Below, one piece after another: positions 35,109-45,829 of a stretch of DNA of 64,000 nucleotides. The stretch spans positions 496,001 to 560,000 of the forward strand of contig QNQO01000457.1 of NCBI GenBank assembly GCA_003290165.1. The letters run 5' to 3'. Origin of the DNA: Berberis thunbergii. Lineage: Eukaryota > Streptophyta > Magnoliopsida > Ranunculales > Berberidaceae. A program made the translations under genes and the position numbers. The notes beneath the pieces are model-generated. The model was not told the DNA's origin, did no database searches, and saw nothing but the letters and a program-made list of their open reading frames with translations. Each line of letters begins with the position of its first letter. Position 1 is the first letter of the stretch.

Positions 35109-36701
35109 AGCAAGAGACAAGAGTTCCTGATGTGGATATCCGTGGTTCCTTTAAGGTAGATGAAAACTTGGACACTGATACATTGGAGCAGCAATTGGAT
35201 GAGGTAACTAAGAAGAGGAAAGAGTTGCAACAGAAGGAAATCGATCTGCAGGCTATCATCATGGCCTGGAAACTAATGGAAAAGCCGAATAACTCTGGTT
35301 CGCAACGTAAAAGGCCAAAAAAGGCTGCTCCCAAGGTAAATTGGTATTTCCAATTTTTCTTTGATATTTAAAATTTCTTTGGTTTGTTCAGTTTTAGTTT
35401 TGTAATATTGTTACTTGAGGTTTATAACATGCTCATAAATCATAATAAAATTCTAAAAATGAGTAGATGGTATTCAGTTTTGCCGAAAATACATTCTCTT
35501 GAGTCTATTTAAGCTGTTTTTTAAAACAAAATAATTTGAATTGCAGGCAAATGCTCAGATCGTTGCTGACATGGATGAACATAACAGTAATGTGCAGAAC
35601 GAACAACAGGACAATGATGCTTCTAAGATCAAGGTTTGGCTTTTAACTTCATTTTTAGAATTTTCCACGTTGATTTAGTTGTTGAGTTTCACTTAAGCTT
35701 GTAGTTGTTGATTTTCACTTAAGTTCTTAGTTGTTGAGTGCTTCTGTATCCTGTGTACTTGTCTTTTTAGTAGTACTTCCTTGCATTTAAAGGCATAAGA
35801 TAGGTTTCTAGGTTTTTTAGATGAGCCTGTCTACGAAGTAGTAGGAAGTTTAATAACATTTAGCATTACCCGAGGCACACTAGCAGTTCTCATAGTTGAT
35901 TGTGGAAATGAGCAAGTGGGTTGCTTGAGACATGCAGAGTGAACTCGTAAAGGCATGCAGAATGATACAGTTCTATGAGAACTGCTGTAGCTAGCCTTGT
36001 AGGGTACATACTTGCATGTAATAACATATGAATATGAATGCTCATGAAGAATGCTGAGTCAATACCCTAGTATATGAGATGTGTTAAGATCATGCTTTAG
36101 TAGTGCATTACATAGTGCTTGGGTTAGGATATTGGATCTTTGATAATTCAAAAGTTACTGTTGTCTATCCTAGTTTATGGTTATTGGATATCTTGTTTCT
36201 GTTTCCTTGGTTTAATTTGTTTCTGAATTCCTGAGGTTTCTTGGTGCAGAATGCGCCATCAGTGATGGTAACCAGTGAGAATGCAAATTCATCCAAGTCA
36301 GCAGTGGAGTTTAAAGAAGGGATGCTTGTAGAAGTCAGTAGTGAAGCTGAGGGTTCTGTTGGTGCTTGGTTTACTGGAGTGATTGTTCAATCAGCTGGAG
36401 ATGATAAATACTTAGTGGAGTACAAGTGCAACGAAAATGAACTGTTGAGAGAAGAAGTGGATAATTTGCACATCAGGCATGAGCCCCCTGCCCATCCGGA
36501 TGTTGACTGTTTCAGTCAGTCTGAGGAAGTTGATGCTAGGTACAGTAATGGATGGTGGTCTGGTGTGATTTCAAAGGTTGTTAGCGACAAGATGTACTCT
36601 GTCCACCTCAAGGAGAAGAATGAAGAATTGGAGTTTGGGCATTCTGATTTGAGGCTTCATTATGACTGGGTTGATGGAAAATGGACCAGACCTTCACAGG
36701 T
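35109..36701 (+). pseudogene. Captured multi-exon fragment: Agenet/DUF724-like protein
   Basis: Three + strand exons with good splice sites, all open. 35109-35334 reads QETRVPDVDIRGSFKVDENL then a coiled-coil DEVTKKRKELQQKEIDLQAI and a basic KRPKKAAPK tail. 35547-35634 reads ANAQIVADMDEHNSNVQNEQ. 36250-36701 holds two Agenet-type Tudor units: FKEGMLVEVSSEAEGSVGAW to DDKYLVEYKC, and ARYSNGWWSGVISKVVSDKM to LRLHYDWVDGKWTRP. Such domains read histone or RNA marks in plant nuclear proteins. No stop is seen inside these exons, so of all cargo this looks the most recently captured. Confidence 0.75.
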
Positions 36702-36750
36702 ATAACGTTTCTTCATCTGATGGTTAACAAAGCTATTAAATTTTTTTGCC

Positions 36751-37018
36751 TAAGCATCCATGAACAATGTTTTCAACTTCTCTAAGACTCCTGTAATTAC
36801 CTGTTGTAGTAATGTTTGACATGCTAAACTGATAGTTGTGTGACCGCTTTAGCTTTTCATTACGAGGGTAGCATTTCTTGTAAGCATCCATGAACAATGT
36901 TGTCAACTTGTATTACTTAAACAAGATTCCCGTAATTACCTCTGTTTAGTAATGTTTGACATGCTAAACTGGTAGTTGTGTGAACTCTAGCTTTTCATTA
37001 CAAGGGTAACATTTCTTA
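36751..37018 (+). repeat. Tandem duplication, period 130 bp
   Basis: Starts TAAGCATCCATGAACAATGT at 36751 and again at 36881. Both copies contain GTAATGTTTGACATGCTAAA and end GGTARCATTTCTT. They lie in retained intron DNA downstream of the Agenet exon. Confidence 0.85.
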
Positions 37019-37505
37019 TCGGTGGTTATATCAGTTTGTACTTGATTTCTGATGTGGTTATGTTGCTATATGCTTCCATCTTTCATTTGAACTTCTGTTG
37101 TCATTTACTAATTGTGTCATTCCATGCCTCCTTCACAATTTAGTGTCTCAGAGTCTTATCACCTCTATACTATCAGAAGGGTTGTCAGTAGACTACTTGG
37201 CAACATTTTGTTTTCTGAAGTTTTTTACATGTTATAAACTATTGTGCTAACCCAGAATCTCCTAATTAGAAGCTCATAATACTAGTGACCTACAATAAGG
37301 TTAGTATTGTTTCGCTTACTAGCTGAATGTTGAAGCTTGATAATTTCACTCATATAGAATTGACACCGTCTGATGATATTGCAGGTATGAGAGCACCTGT
37401 TCAGCCTCCTCATGGCCATCCTTCTCAATGTAGTTCTCAAATGTTTTCACAATCTTCATCATCTTCTTGTGATTAATCTTGTCCTTGTGCATTCTGTTTC
37501 TGCAG
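37019..37505. other. CACTA-4 interior, no gene recognised
   Basis: Intron-like. No feature seen. Confidence 0.4.
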
Positions 37506-37568
37506 GCCATTGATAGGCTTCCTTTAGTTCCCGGAGTTCTTGAGCTCGTTGGAATTGGTTATTCTGGG
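37506..37568 (+). pseudogene. Captured exon: CAAD-domain (CURT1-like) thylakoid protein
   Basis: A 63-bp exon between CTGCAG and GTAAG reads AIDRLPLVPGVLELVGIGYS G. The motif LPLVPGxLELVGIGYSGW begins the CAAD domain found in CURT1-type plastid membrane proteins and some cyanobacterial aminoacyl-tRNA synthetases. One short exon only, so the call is tentative. Confidence 0.45.
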
Positions 37569-37800
37569 GTAAGTTCCACACCTATTACTGCTACTATATA
37601 TATATATATTAGTTGAGAAGGCTGCTATCAAGAAATATAGTTGGACCTTTAGTCATTTACATTTATCTTACTGATACAAAACCCTTTGTGTTTGGCAGTG
37701 GTTTGCATATATATAGTAGCAATAATAGATGTGTTCTTATATTTCAGGTTAAGATTTATATACCGACTTAGTGTGTGTGTGTGTTGTTATACTTATACAA

Positions 37801-37971
37801 TGCCCTGATGCAATTTCAGATTATGCGAGGATACAATTTGAAGTGGCGGTAGAATCTGAGAAACATTCAGCGATTCCGCAATGTACAGACGAAGTTAGGA
37901 CTGTAGGAGAAGCTGTTGGCCATTTCATTTCGTGGCCAAAAAAGCTGGTGTATAATATGATAGCATATTAA
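37801..37971 (+). pseudogene. CACTA-4 second-ORF C-terminal piece
   Basis: The + strand reads CPDAISDYARIQFEVAVESE ... TVGEAVGHFISWPKKLV and ends in TAA at 37969-37971. A TVG.AVG.FI.WP..LV motif is common near the end of plant CACTA accessory ORFs. It stands just inside the 3' subterminal repeats, as expected for the 3' end of the transposon's own gene. Confidence 0.55.
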
Positions 37972-38129
37972 CAATTTTGTATGAATGCTTAAATTATATT
38001 TTGAATGAATGAGAAATAGTTAGTTATCATGTTGTGTCTTTATTGATTGATTGAACGTTGTCATTATTATATTAAATATTATATTTAGCCCAAAAAATCG
38101 GTATCGGAAAAATAGAAAAAACAAATCAA

Positions 38130-38524
38130 ATAACTTATATAGCGCTCAAATTAGCGCTATCTAAGTTTAACATATATACTACAATAGCGCTTCTTTAAGC
38201 GCTATCTAAGAACAATCTAATTACTTCCATAGCGCTTATTTACGCGCTATCTTAGCAGATAAACAAATCTAATTTAAAAAAATCATTTAAATTAAATAGC
38301 GCTTAACAAAGCGCTATTCAAGCTAATTTAAAAAAAATTAGCGCTTACATAGCGCTTTAGAAGGCGCTATTGAAGTTAATTAAAAAAAAAAAAACGCTTA
38401 GATAGCGGATTTTAAAGCGCTATCTAAGCGAAGCGCTATTCAAGTACGCGCCTTGCATAGCGCTTTTTTGAGCGCTATCTAAGCCTATTTTTAAGCGCTA
38501 TGCAAGCCTATATTTGTAGTAGTG
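38130..38524 (+). repeat. CACTA-4 3' subterminal repeats and terminus
   Basis: About twelve palindromic units around AGCGCTATNNAAGCGCT, ending ATATTTGTAGTAGTG at 38524, the inverted match of the left end. Confidence 0.9.
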
Positions 38525-38780
38525 AGAATGGCTATCAATATTGTTGGTGTTATAAATAAGTAGTCTATCTGACTTCTAACATTCACTGTCTTATTTGTAA
38601 TTCTACTTCATACTTATTTTGTCTATTTTGTATGGTTTTTATACGGGTAAAGTTGTAATGTACCCCCGTTTTGATTGTAAATCAATTTTTTGATAAGTAA
38701 TATAGGTCTAGCATCCCATAGCTGCCCCTCCCCACTGGAGGTTTAACAAAAAAAAAAAGGTGTGGGGTTGTGATTTTGCT
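38525..38780. other. CACTA-1 sequence between CACTA-4 and the 3' array
   Basis: Contains the right AGA TSD of CACTA-4, a possible retroelement tail (TTTTTTGATAAGTAATATAG near 38684) and a poly-A run. No gene. Confidence 0.4.
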
Positions 38781-39224
38781 GCAGCAGCAACAAAAATTAA
38801 TTTTTTTTTTTCGATTATATTATTTTTCAACGGTTTCAAACCCTCGCAACAAATCATATTTCTTTTTTTTGAATTTTGTTTTTACTGGCCACGGCTTAAA
38901 ACCGTGGTAATTCATGCTTGCCACAGCTTAAAACCGTGGCTAACATTATTGCAACGATTTTAAGCCGTGGGCATGACTAGCCATGGCTTAAAGTCATGGC
39001 TAGTACTTGCCACGGCTTAAAACCATGGCTAAAACTATTGCAACGGCTTATAACCTGGCTAAATCAACCGTCCTCGAGCATAAACCGTTGCTAATATGTT
39101 TTACCACGGTTTGTATCCGTTAATGGTGATTTAGCGACGCCTCTACTGCCCACGGCTCTAAGTTGTGACAATTGGTTACCTCCACGGTTCCAAACCGTTG
39201 CTGATGGGTATTTTTGGTGTAGTG
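38781..39224 (+). repeat. CACTA-1 3' subterminal repeats and terminus
   Basis: Palindromic CACGGCTTAAAACCGTGG-type units end in TTTTTGGTGTAGTG. The reverse complement, beginning CACTACACCAAAAATACCC, matches the 3' end of CACTA-2 at 3953. Confidence 0.85.
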
Positions 39225-39555
39225 GGGTGGGTGGGGCTTCAATAAGATAGAAATATAGGTTTTTCAATTCTTTTTCTGAATGGGGCATTAAAAAGGAGAA
39301 AGTGGGAGTTAAAAGAGAGGGTGGGGATGTGGGGTGCATTGGAATGGGGCGAGAATTTAAATAAGAGTGAGTTAATGGGGATTAAATAAGAGAGAGAAAG
39401 GGTTAGGGGGATTAAAAACAAGAGAAAGGGAAGGGTTTAGTTCGGTTCGATTTTCTAATGTTCGATTTCGGTTTTTCTCGGTTCGAGCCTTTTTTATTAT
39501 ATTTCTGTTTGGATCGGCCAATTTTCTGGAACCAATTAACACCCCTACGAGTAAG

Positions 39556-39879
39556 GATTCGTCGATACACACATCCATACTTTGCTCCTATCTGCCTACA
39601 GAAAAGGATCTGGAAATGAAAGCAAAATGACCCAAAGTTTGATACGGGGGTGATCCTTAAAAAAAGGGATGCTTGGGGTGAATCAAAGTTAGCTCCCCAA
39701 GGCTGCAGGCCATGTCCAGTGGAGCCTCGCTTCGCTAGTCTGCTTTCTGACTAGAGCATCACGAATGAAGCCTGGGAAAGGGCAGTAGGAATAGCTACCC
39801 CAAGTTGGTTGCAGGCGTTATCCCAAAACTGGATGACGAAATATGTCGTGGGAGTACCAGAAGGTGAAAGACAAACTTG
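39556..39879 (-). pseudogene. gypsy-A antisense ORF, part 2 (left of CACTA-3)
   Basis: Starting at the CACTA-3 insertion point, the - strand reads SGTPTTYFVIQFWDNACNQL then GVAIPTALSQASFVML to a stop near 39755. The run is in frame with the ORF to the right of CACTA-3 (52719-53009) once one TSD copy is discounted. It lies on the opposite strand to gypsy-A pol. Some plant gypsy lineages (Tat/Ogre group) carry such antisense ORFs of unknown role. Confidence 0.55.
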
Positions 39880-40230
39880 CACTACACCAAAAATGGCCAT
39901 TAGCAACGGTTTTAAACCATGGGAGTAACCCATTGGCACGGCTTAGAACCGTGGGCTGTAGTGGCGTCGCTAAATCCCTAGTAACGGCTAAAAACCGTGG
40001 CTAAAATATTAGCAACGGTTTTATCTCGAGGACGGTTGATGATTTAGCCACGGTTATAAACCGTTGCCAAAATCTTAGCCACAGTTCTAAGCCGTGGGCA
40101 GGAGTAGCCACGGCTTAAAACCGTTGCAAGTTTGGCCACGGTTTTAAGCCGTTGCAATAGCTTTAGCAACGATTTTTAGCCGTTGCAATAATTAGCCACG
40201 GTTTTAAACTGTGGCAAAAAAAAATTTAAT
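39880..40230 (-). repeat. CACTA-3 3' terminal and subterminal repeats
   Basis: About ten palindromic units such as CCACGGTTTTAAGCCGTTGC, same family as CACTA-2. Confidence 0.88.
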
Positions 40231-40449
40231 ATTTTTTTTTTTTTGCTATCAAATGCCTTTTATTACATCTTATAAGTTTTATTTCTAGAAAATAAAAATT
40301 TTAATGTGCCAAACTTAAACATTTCTATGAATGGAGGCAAAGTAATGTAATTAATAAGAAAATGTATTACATTGAGTCAAAATCTATCAAATAATATCTC
40401 AAATACAATGACACACACACAAACTTAAATATCTCAAATACAAAGAAAG

Positions 40450-40560
40450 TGGAACAATGTTGCTGCTGCTACGAGAGACGCAATGCTGCTGCTGCAAGGG
40501 ACGATCTGCTGATGATGCGAGGTACGCACTGCTGCTGCTGCTGCGAGGGACGACCAACCT
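40450..40560. repeat. Trinucleotide-rich filler repeat, first copy
   Basis: CTGCTGCTGCGAGGGACGA-type units. A closely matching stretch (GGGACGATCTGCTGATGATG then CGAGGTACGCACTGCTGCTG) recurs at 42914-42970. The two copies border different captured genes. Confidence 0.75.
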
Positions 40561-41275
40561 CTAAGGTTTTACCAACTGTAAATACAGCGGACAATTCGGA
40601 TAGTAAACCTGGCTTGTCAGTGCCAGTTAACTCAATCGATGTGTGCTCTTTAGATGCATTACCCCAACAGAGCCTCTGAAAGATGAGAGAAAGCATACAT
40701 TGGTTTCTAGAGACTGAAAATCATAAATGAAACAGTTTGATTATTAGTAGAGTACTGCAAGCACCACAAAAGGTTTTGGTAGAAATGAAAGTTATGAACA
40801 TAAATGGAGATGACTATCAATCAGTTTATGAATTCTGACCTTTATGATATAATTGATAAGTTCTTCATCTCTGATTTTATTTCCATCATCATCCGTCACT
40901 TTGAACACTGAAAGATATGATCTTAAGTTTAGCACAAGAATGATAATAAAAGGGGTTGAGTTCATTTCAAATCAAATCAAGTAGTCTGGAATGGAAACCT
41001 TACCATCCATAAACCATCATCCATCAGAAGATATGTACGCTTTCACTATAATAAGGTTGAGATCAGTAAGAAGTTGCACAACTTCTAAGACAATTCCATG
41101 TTTGTTGGCACTATCAACCTATAAACAAAATTTCACTATCAATGATATCGAAAATCTTTAATTTCTTGCACGTCTCCGATAGAACGAGCAGAAGATCCCA
41201 AAGGGTATAAGCAGCTCACCTGAATGACAGTTGCATGCTCACAAGCATCATTGTCAACCACAATTCTAACACAAC
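40561..41275 (-). pseudogene. Captured multi-exon fragment: ACT-domain repeat protein (ACR)
   Basis: Four - strand exons in order. About 41270-41221 reads CVRIVVDNDACEHATVIQ. 41118-41003 reads [20 protein letters not shown] then [13 protein letters not shown], stop, WFMD. About 40910-40843 reads VFKVTDDDGNKIRDEELINY. About 40680-40561 reads QRLCWGNASKEHTSIELTGT then DKPGLLSELSAVFT. These match consecutive ACT domains of plant ACR proteins, thought to sense amino acids. Introns are retained. The TGA in exon two replaces a Gly codon expected in the family. Confidence 0.85.
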
Positions 41276-42080
41276 AAAAGGCAAAAAATTAATCAAGTCC
41301 TGAATTGCCCCAAAAAAATTAAATGAAGTGAAAAAGTGATCATTTGATCACTATGTCTATTTAAATATAATGTAAAAAAAAGGGGCAAGCCCTATATTGA
41401 ATGAAAGAATCTCAACGCCACTCAGAGCTTTTAGCTTGAGAATCAAGCAAATGTGCTTATAAAGAATAAACAAAACAAATACTACTAATATTCCTGTCTA
41501 TTAAATCAGGAAAATAAAGTTGAAAGGGGAGCAAAACATAATGTATTAGGACAGATTCCACAAATCTTCACTATAATTCTAGGAAGGATATAATTAGAAA
41601 AAGCAGAGGAAATTGCACATAGTTTTCAAATCTAGCTTGCAGAATTGCATTTCGAAGAGTCTTGAAACTCCTAACCAAACATCTTCATATCAATCTAAAA
41701 GAGAACCCCATCAAATAATTCTAATCAAACTATCATTAGATCAATCTAAGAAGTCGAACCTTTTACTCTTCAAAGTCCTCACACCAAACTTTCACATAAA
41801 CCCCAAGAGAACTATTCAACCAAAAAACATTAATTTGTGTGTTTCTAAGCTCTCGCAGACCAAAAGGACCCATTCAAAACACCCCCATACACTAATCTCT
41901 AACTAGTAATTTTTGAAATTTCAGAAAGACCAACAGAGCAATATATGAATTGAACACAAATCAAAGAGATACAATTTGAAAAGACCCCAAAACAAGTGAT
42001 TTGTGGGTTTTCTATTTAAGGTTTAATTATGGGATTGACAATGCAACAAAAGTTAAACAACTAGTTTCCTGGGATTAACA
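41276..42080. other. CACTA-3 interior, no gene recognised
   Basis: Intron-like A/T-rich DNA. The open frame at 41613-41906 has low-complexity composition and no known match. Confidence 0.4.
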
Positions 42081-42229
42081 AAACACCAGGAACTCCAGCC
42101 GCCAAGTGCGTAGCAAGAAATGAAGAATACAGAGCTCCTATATGAGCAGCCTGACTAGCAAATATGTAGTGAATGAGGAAGTAAGTTGCCTGAAGCACGG
42201 CAAATGCTACAGGCCAGCTCAATCCAAAC
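42081..42229 (-). pseudogene. Captured fragment: plastid dicarboxylate (2-oxoglutarate/malate) transporter
   Basis: The - strand reads FGLSWPVAFAVLQATYFLIH, then YIFASQAAHIGALYSSFLAT, then HLAAGVPGV. This corresponds to membrane segments of DiT-type transporters of the plastid inner envelope, which usually read YLFASQTGHVGALYSAFLAM. Hydrophobic throughout and open, but only part of one exon or two fused ones. Confidence 0.8.
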
Positions 42230-42840
42230 TATAGCCCTCTCTGGACTAGTTTGCCTGTGCTTGTTCATTCTCCCCTCCATTTCTCTCACTGTTAAATCAC
42301 CTCAGACTGAAACGGATCTAAAAAAATACATCTTAGTCACTTCAGCCTTCAGCTTCACATTTCATCATTAATCACAAGAAATACAATCTACCTAAGACTT
42401 ATAACTGACTAGAAGTTCTATTGTCTCGCATTAACTAAAACCTAGCAAAATTTGCTTGCAAATCCAACTAATTGAATGAACTTCAGCTCATAATTTCAAA
42501 TTCCATCAGTTCCTCTAAATAATAGCTCAAAAAGACCTATAAAACTACTATCTGAGCCTCATCAGATCTAATTTCACTCGCAAAACCTATTTAGTGATCC
42601 CATATAAAGGAATGCAACACAAAAACACTACAAATCAACTGTTCAAAACAGTTTTCAGTAAAAAAATATCCAATGTGGAAGCTAAGTTGTTATTCTTTGA
42701 CATTCATGGATACAAAAGAAGAATATCCAATATGTCTAGCAAAATGGCTTTTGACCAATGGAAGCTTATCATCTATACAAAATATGATAGATTCATGCAA
42801 TATGATATGATATGAGAGACGCAATGCTGACTAACCTGTG
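42230..42840. other. CACTA-3 interior, no gene recognised
   Basis: Non-coding. No structure noted. Confidence 0.4.
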
Positions 42841-42889
42841 TTGATTCAGGTTTTCCCTCTTGGTCTGATTCTATGGGCAGGGCCAGGGA

Positions 42890-43030
42890 CGAACTGTGGT
42901 TGATGCTGCTGTTGCAAGGGACGATCTGCTGATGATGCGAGGTACGCACTGCTGCTGTTGCTGCGAGGGAATCACTGCTGCTGCTGCGAGGGACGAACTG
43001 CTGCTCTGCGAGGGACGCACTGATGCGAGC
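42890..43030. repeat. Trinucleotide-rich filler repeat, second copy
   Basis: GCTGCTGTTGCAAGGGACGA-like units, matching 40450-40560. Adjacent to the bZIP fragment. Confidence 0.75.
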
Positions 43031-43216
43031 TTGCTGCTGGTCGCAAACTCGATGATTTCAGAGGGCTTGAACCCACCCATCCACAAAAAGCAGTACTCCA
43101 CCGGAGTCTTCTACATGCCTGAAACGATATGAAAGAGATCGGCTTTCATGAGCATTGCCTTCAAGCCCATCATCTCATGCAAGTGTGCAAGGTAGTTGTC
43201 CACGTAAAGTTGCACA
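43031..43216 (-). pseudogene. Captured fragment: TGA-type bZIP factor, DOG1 domain
   Basis: The - strand reads VQLYVDNYLAHLHEMMGLKA, then MLMKADLFHIVSGM, stop, KTPVEYCFLWMGGFKPSEII. This is the DOG1-type C-terminal domain of TGA transcription factors, which act with NPR1 in defence and detoxification and typically read WTTPAERCFLWMGGFRPSE. The TAG at 43111-43113 replaces the Trp expected in the family. The bZIP region is absent. Confidence 0.8.
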
Positions 43217-43962
43217 AATTAAACATTATGAAATTCAAATATAACATCCCCAATTTCTAACATGACCAGACAGGAATACCAATTTCTAATCCCCACTGTC
43301 ACCAACAAAGCAATGTGACCACCAACAATTATAACATCCCCATTAGACATTACCACTCCCTAATCACTTTTTGGTTTTGCTTTGTGACTTGTGCATCCTA
43401 GCTTCAACCCTTTAGCAGGAACACATGTTCAAAGTTCATACTTTCAAGAAAAAGAAGAAGAAATCTGTGAATGTCAGGAAGAAAAGTAAATAACTAACAT
43501 TCAAACTCAAATTATTAACATTCTATTTGTTATGATTCAAGTCATTAGCACAGAACAAGTACCAAAAAACAGGGCATAAATGATAAAGTGAAATGTATTA
43601 AAAATAATCAAATGCTTGATATTATGTATTCAAAATCAAATGATTGACATTATGTATTCAAAATCAAATTATATATATATACTTAGGAAGCTGATCAAAA
43701 AGGTTCATAGAAACCTGGGTATGGTAGGCTTGAAGCTTTGCATGAAAAGCTATCAATGGACCATGTAATAGACAGTTTAATACAATTGAGGTGGTGAATC
43801 ATAATTCCAAGTGTCAAAAACAGTCCGTGTAGCAGTAATTCGAAAAGTAAAAGACGAGTCAGTGAACTCATACCATTTCCTTGATTATCGATTTAGAGTG
43901 TAGACCATGACTTGTTGAATTAATATCCAGGTTTCCAAGTGCAAAAATGATACCAAGAGTTG
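43217..43962. other. CACTA-3 interior between cargo and second ORF
   Basis: No gene seen. It replaces the last exon's end, so the second ORF loses its normal C-terminus near 44008. Confidence 0.4.
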
Positions 43963-45534
43963 TTAGATGTCCAACACAGGAAAGAAATGACAAGTTGGCA
44001 AGTTGTCAGGGTTCAATGATCCATGAAAAGCGCAAGAGAATTGATGGATAGGATCTACAACCTCTATTGCTATCGCAATGACATTCTTTTCCCAATCACA
44101 AACTTTGTAAGTCTTTGACACTGAAGGAACATGATTGCTTGGACAAGGAAACCTCGCAACACCTTGAGAAGATGATGGTAATGGAGATGGTGGTAATGGA
44201 GATGGAGGTAATGGAGATGGTGGTAATGGAGATGGAGGTAATGGATTTTCTGGTTGCCTTGTCGATTGTGCACGGGATGACGGTGTATCTTCAGTTCTTT
44301 GTGTCCCTCCTTGTGTTCCCTCACTTGTTGATGGTCTCACATAAGTTCCACTTTCAAGTCTCTCTCGTATCCATCTAACATTTTCTTCCAATCTATCATA
44401 TTTTTCTCTAAATTTTTTTACTTCCAATGTTTTTTCCAAAAGCAATGAACGAGCGGGAAGTGCAGCATCATACTTCCTTTTAGAGACGGTGGTTCCAACA
44501 CAACAAGTACGTCCCCTCGCTTTTTGGGCAAACACTTGGCTTAGAGGATCATCATCAATAGTGAGGTCAGTGGTACCCTGGGTTTAAGATTCTTGCAAGG
44601 CGGATTTTTTTGCTTTAACTTGTTCCTTCAAAAGAATGAAAAAATAAAATAAATCAGGACAAAAATAATATTCAAACAACTACAAAGTAAATTAAAAATT
44701 GTGTATAAAAGACATCATTGGGCACATACCATATATAGTTCAGAACCATGCGTAGGTTTTCCATCCTTTCCAGTGTGACAAGCAATCCATATGTCAGTGC
44801 GTGTGACTGGTTCCCCATCAGGGTTCTTTTCAACCTATATACTTGAAAGATTAGTCTTAGCCTATATAGTTAAATGGTATGTAATATTGTACTAGTAGCT
44901 AGAAACTCAATTATCATTTCATACTCTACTTCTGCAGCACTCTTTTGGCCACCCCCCCATACATACTTTGAAGCCTTTTTGTTTTTTGCATTTTGGGATC
45001 TAATTGCCTTCGCTACAGGGGTGCTCTCATAGCGAACAAACTTCTTCCAATCCTCCTGTCTTACACCATTTGGAACATGCTTCTCTTGTACCTCAATGGT
45101 AGGATACTTATCCAAATAATTCTTCCTAAGATCTGCCTTAAACCTTCTATAATATTCAGGCATTTTCAAATGCACACTCCTTTTCACATAATTTGGGATG
45201 TCGTATTCACGCTGCAAATAAGCCATTGAGATATAAGTTGAAAATAAAATAAGACATTATGAAAATCAATGATGTAAAATCTCACCTTAAGGCCATTCCA
45301 CACATCCTCTTTGTAGTTGTCAGTAACATGGTGCCAACCCTTGAATTTGATGGGCACAAGGGTTTCAACAAGCTTTCCAATGTTTTTATTAAAATTTCTA
45401 GCACTAGGTCCAACTGCTAAACCGTGGAGGTTGAACTGTATCGTCTGTTTAACTTCACTGTCATCATTTGTAGATCTAGTGACATCAATGGTGGAGAGAT
45501 TGCCGCGAGTACTATCCATTTCTATCAATGACAT
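43963..45534 (-). pseudogene. CACTA-3 second ORF, Ptta/En/Spm-type, C-terminally truncated
   Basis: Exons: 45534-45287 (KLVETLVPIKFKGWHHVTDN), 45212-44900 (NYVKRSVHLKMPEYYRRFK to VWGGGQKSAAEVEYEM), about 44835-44731 (TRTDIWIACHTGKDGKPTYG), 44626-43963. Exons one to three are open. A TAA near 44585 replaces a Ser codon (TCA in CACTA-2) in exon four. The Pro-rich region holds five PLPPS-type repeats, more than in CACTA-1 (two) or CACTA-2 (three). After CAFHGSLNP the sequence departs from its relatives, removing the last 50 or so residues that end VGDFFVWCKNHVELDD. Confidence 0.82.
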
Positions 45535-45829
45535 TATAGATATTAACCATTATCAAACAAAAAAAAAATAAGAATCAACTATATACACCACATTTATAGA
45601 TAATTTCCTTCCACAACATATCACCACAAATAGATTTTTATAAAGCATTGGAAATGCCAATCTGAATACATAGCTACAAAGCTTCCCTTTCCCAACTCAA
45701 AAGTCAAAATAAGAAACAAAGACAAAATATTTGGTCTCAACCAAAGAGGATGACTAAAATAGCATTAGAAATGCATCAAAAAATATTGTAGCATAGTCAA
45801 TTAAAATTCCAGTAAGCTCTTCAGGTTGG
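45535..45829. other. Intergenic spacer between TNP2 and the second ORF
   Basis: Conserved with CACTA-1 (22335-22628) and partly with CACTA-2 (14466-14650). No coding sequence. Confidence 0.5.

Larger units (their letters stand above)
29702..38524 (+). mobile_element. CACTA-4: second CACTA family, gene-capturing, nested in CACTA-1
   Basis: Left terminus CACTACTACAAATATTAGC at 29702; right end ATATTTGTAGTAGTG at 38524; perfect 3-bp TSD AGA on both sides (29699-29701, 38525-38527); 8,823 bp. Its subterminal repeats (TAGCGCTTTTAAAGCGCTA type) differ wholly from those of CACTA-1 to -3, so it is another family. It keeps only the first (Transposase-associated) exon of TNP2 and the end of a second ORF. 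Between them lie captured host-gene pieces and a LINE tail. It is non-autonomous. Confidence 0.9.

Noticed and set aside
35109..37971. Intact host gene with Agenet domains
   Set aside because: It lies wholly within CACTA-4, between perfect TSD-flanked ends, with an unrelated CAAD exon and a transposon ORF end following it. It is captured cargo, not a resident gene.
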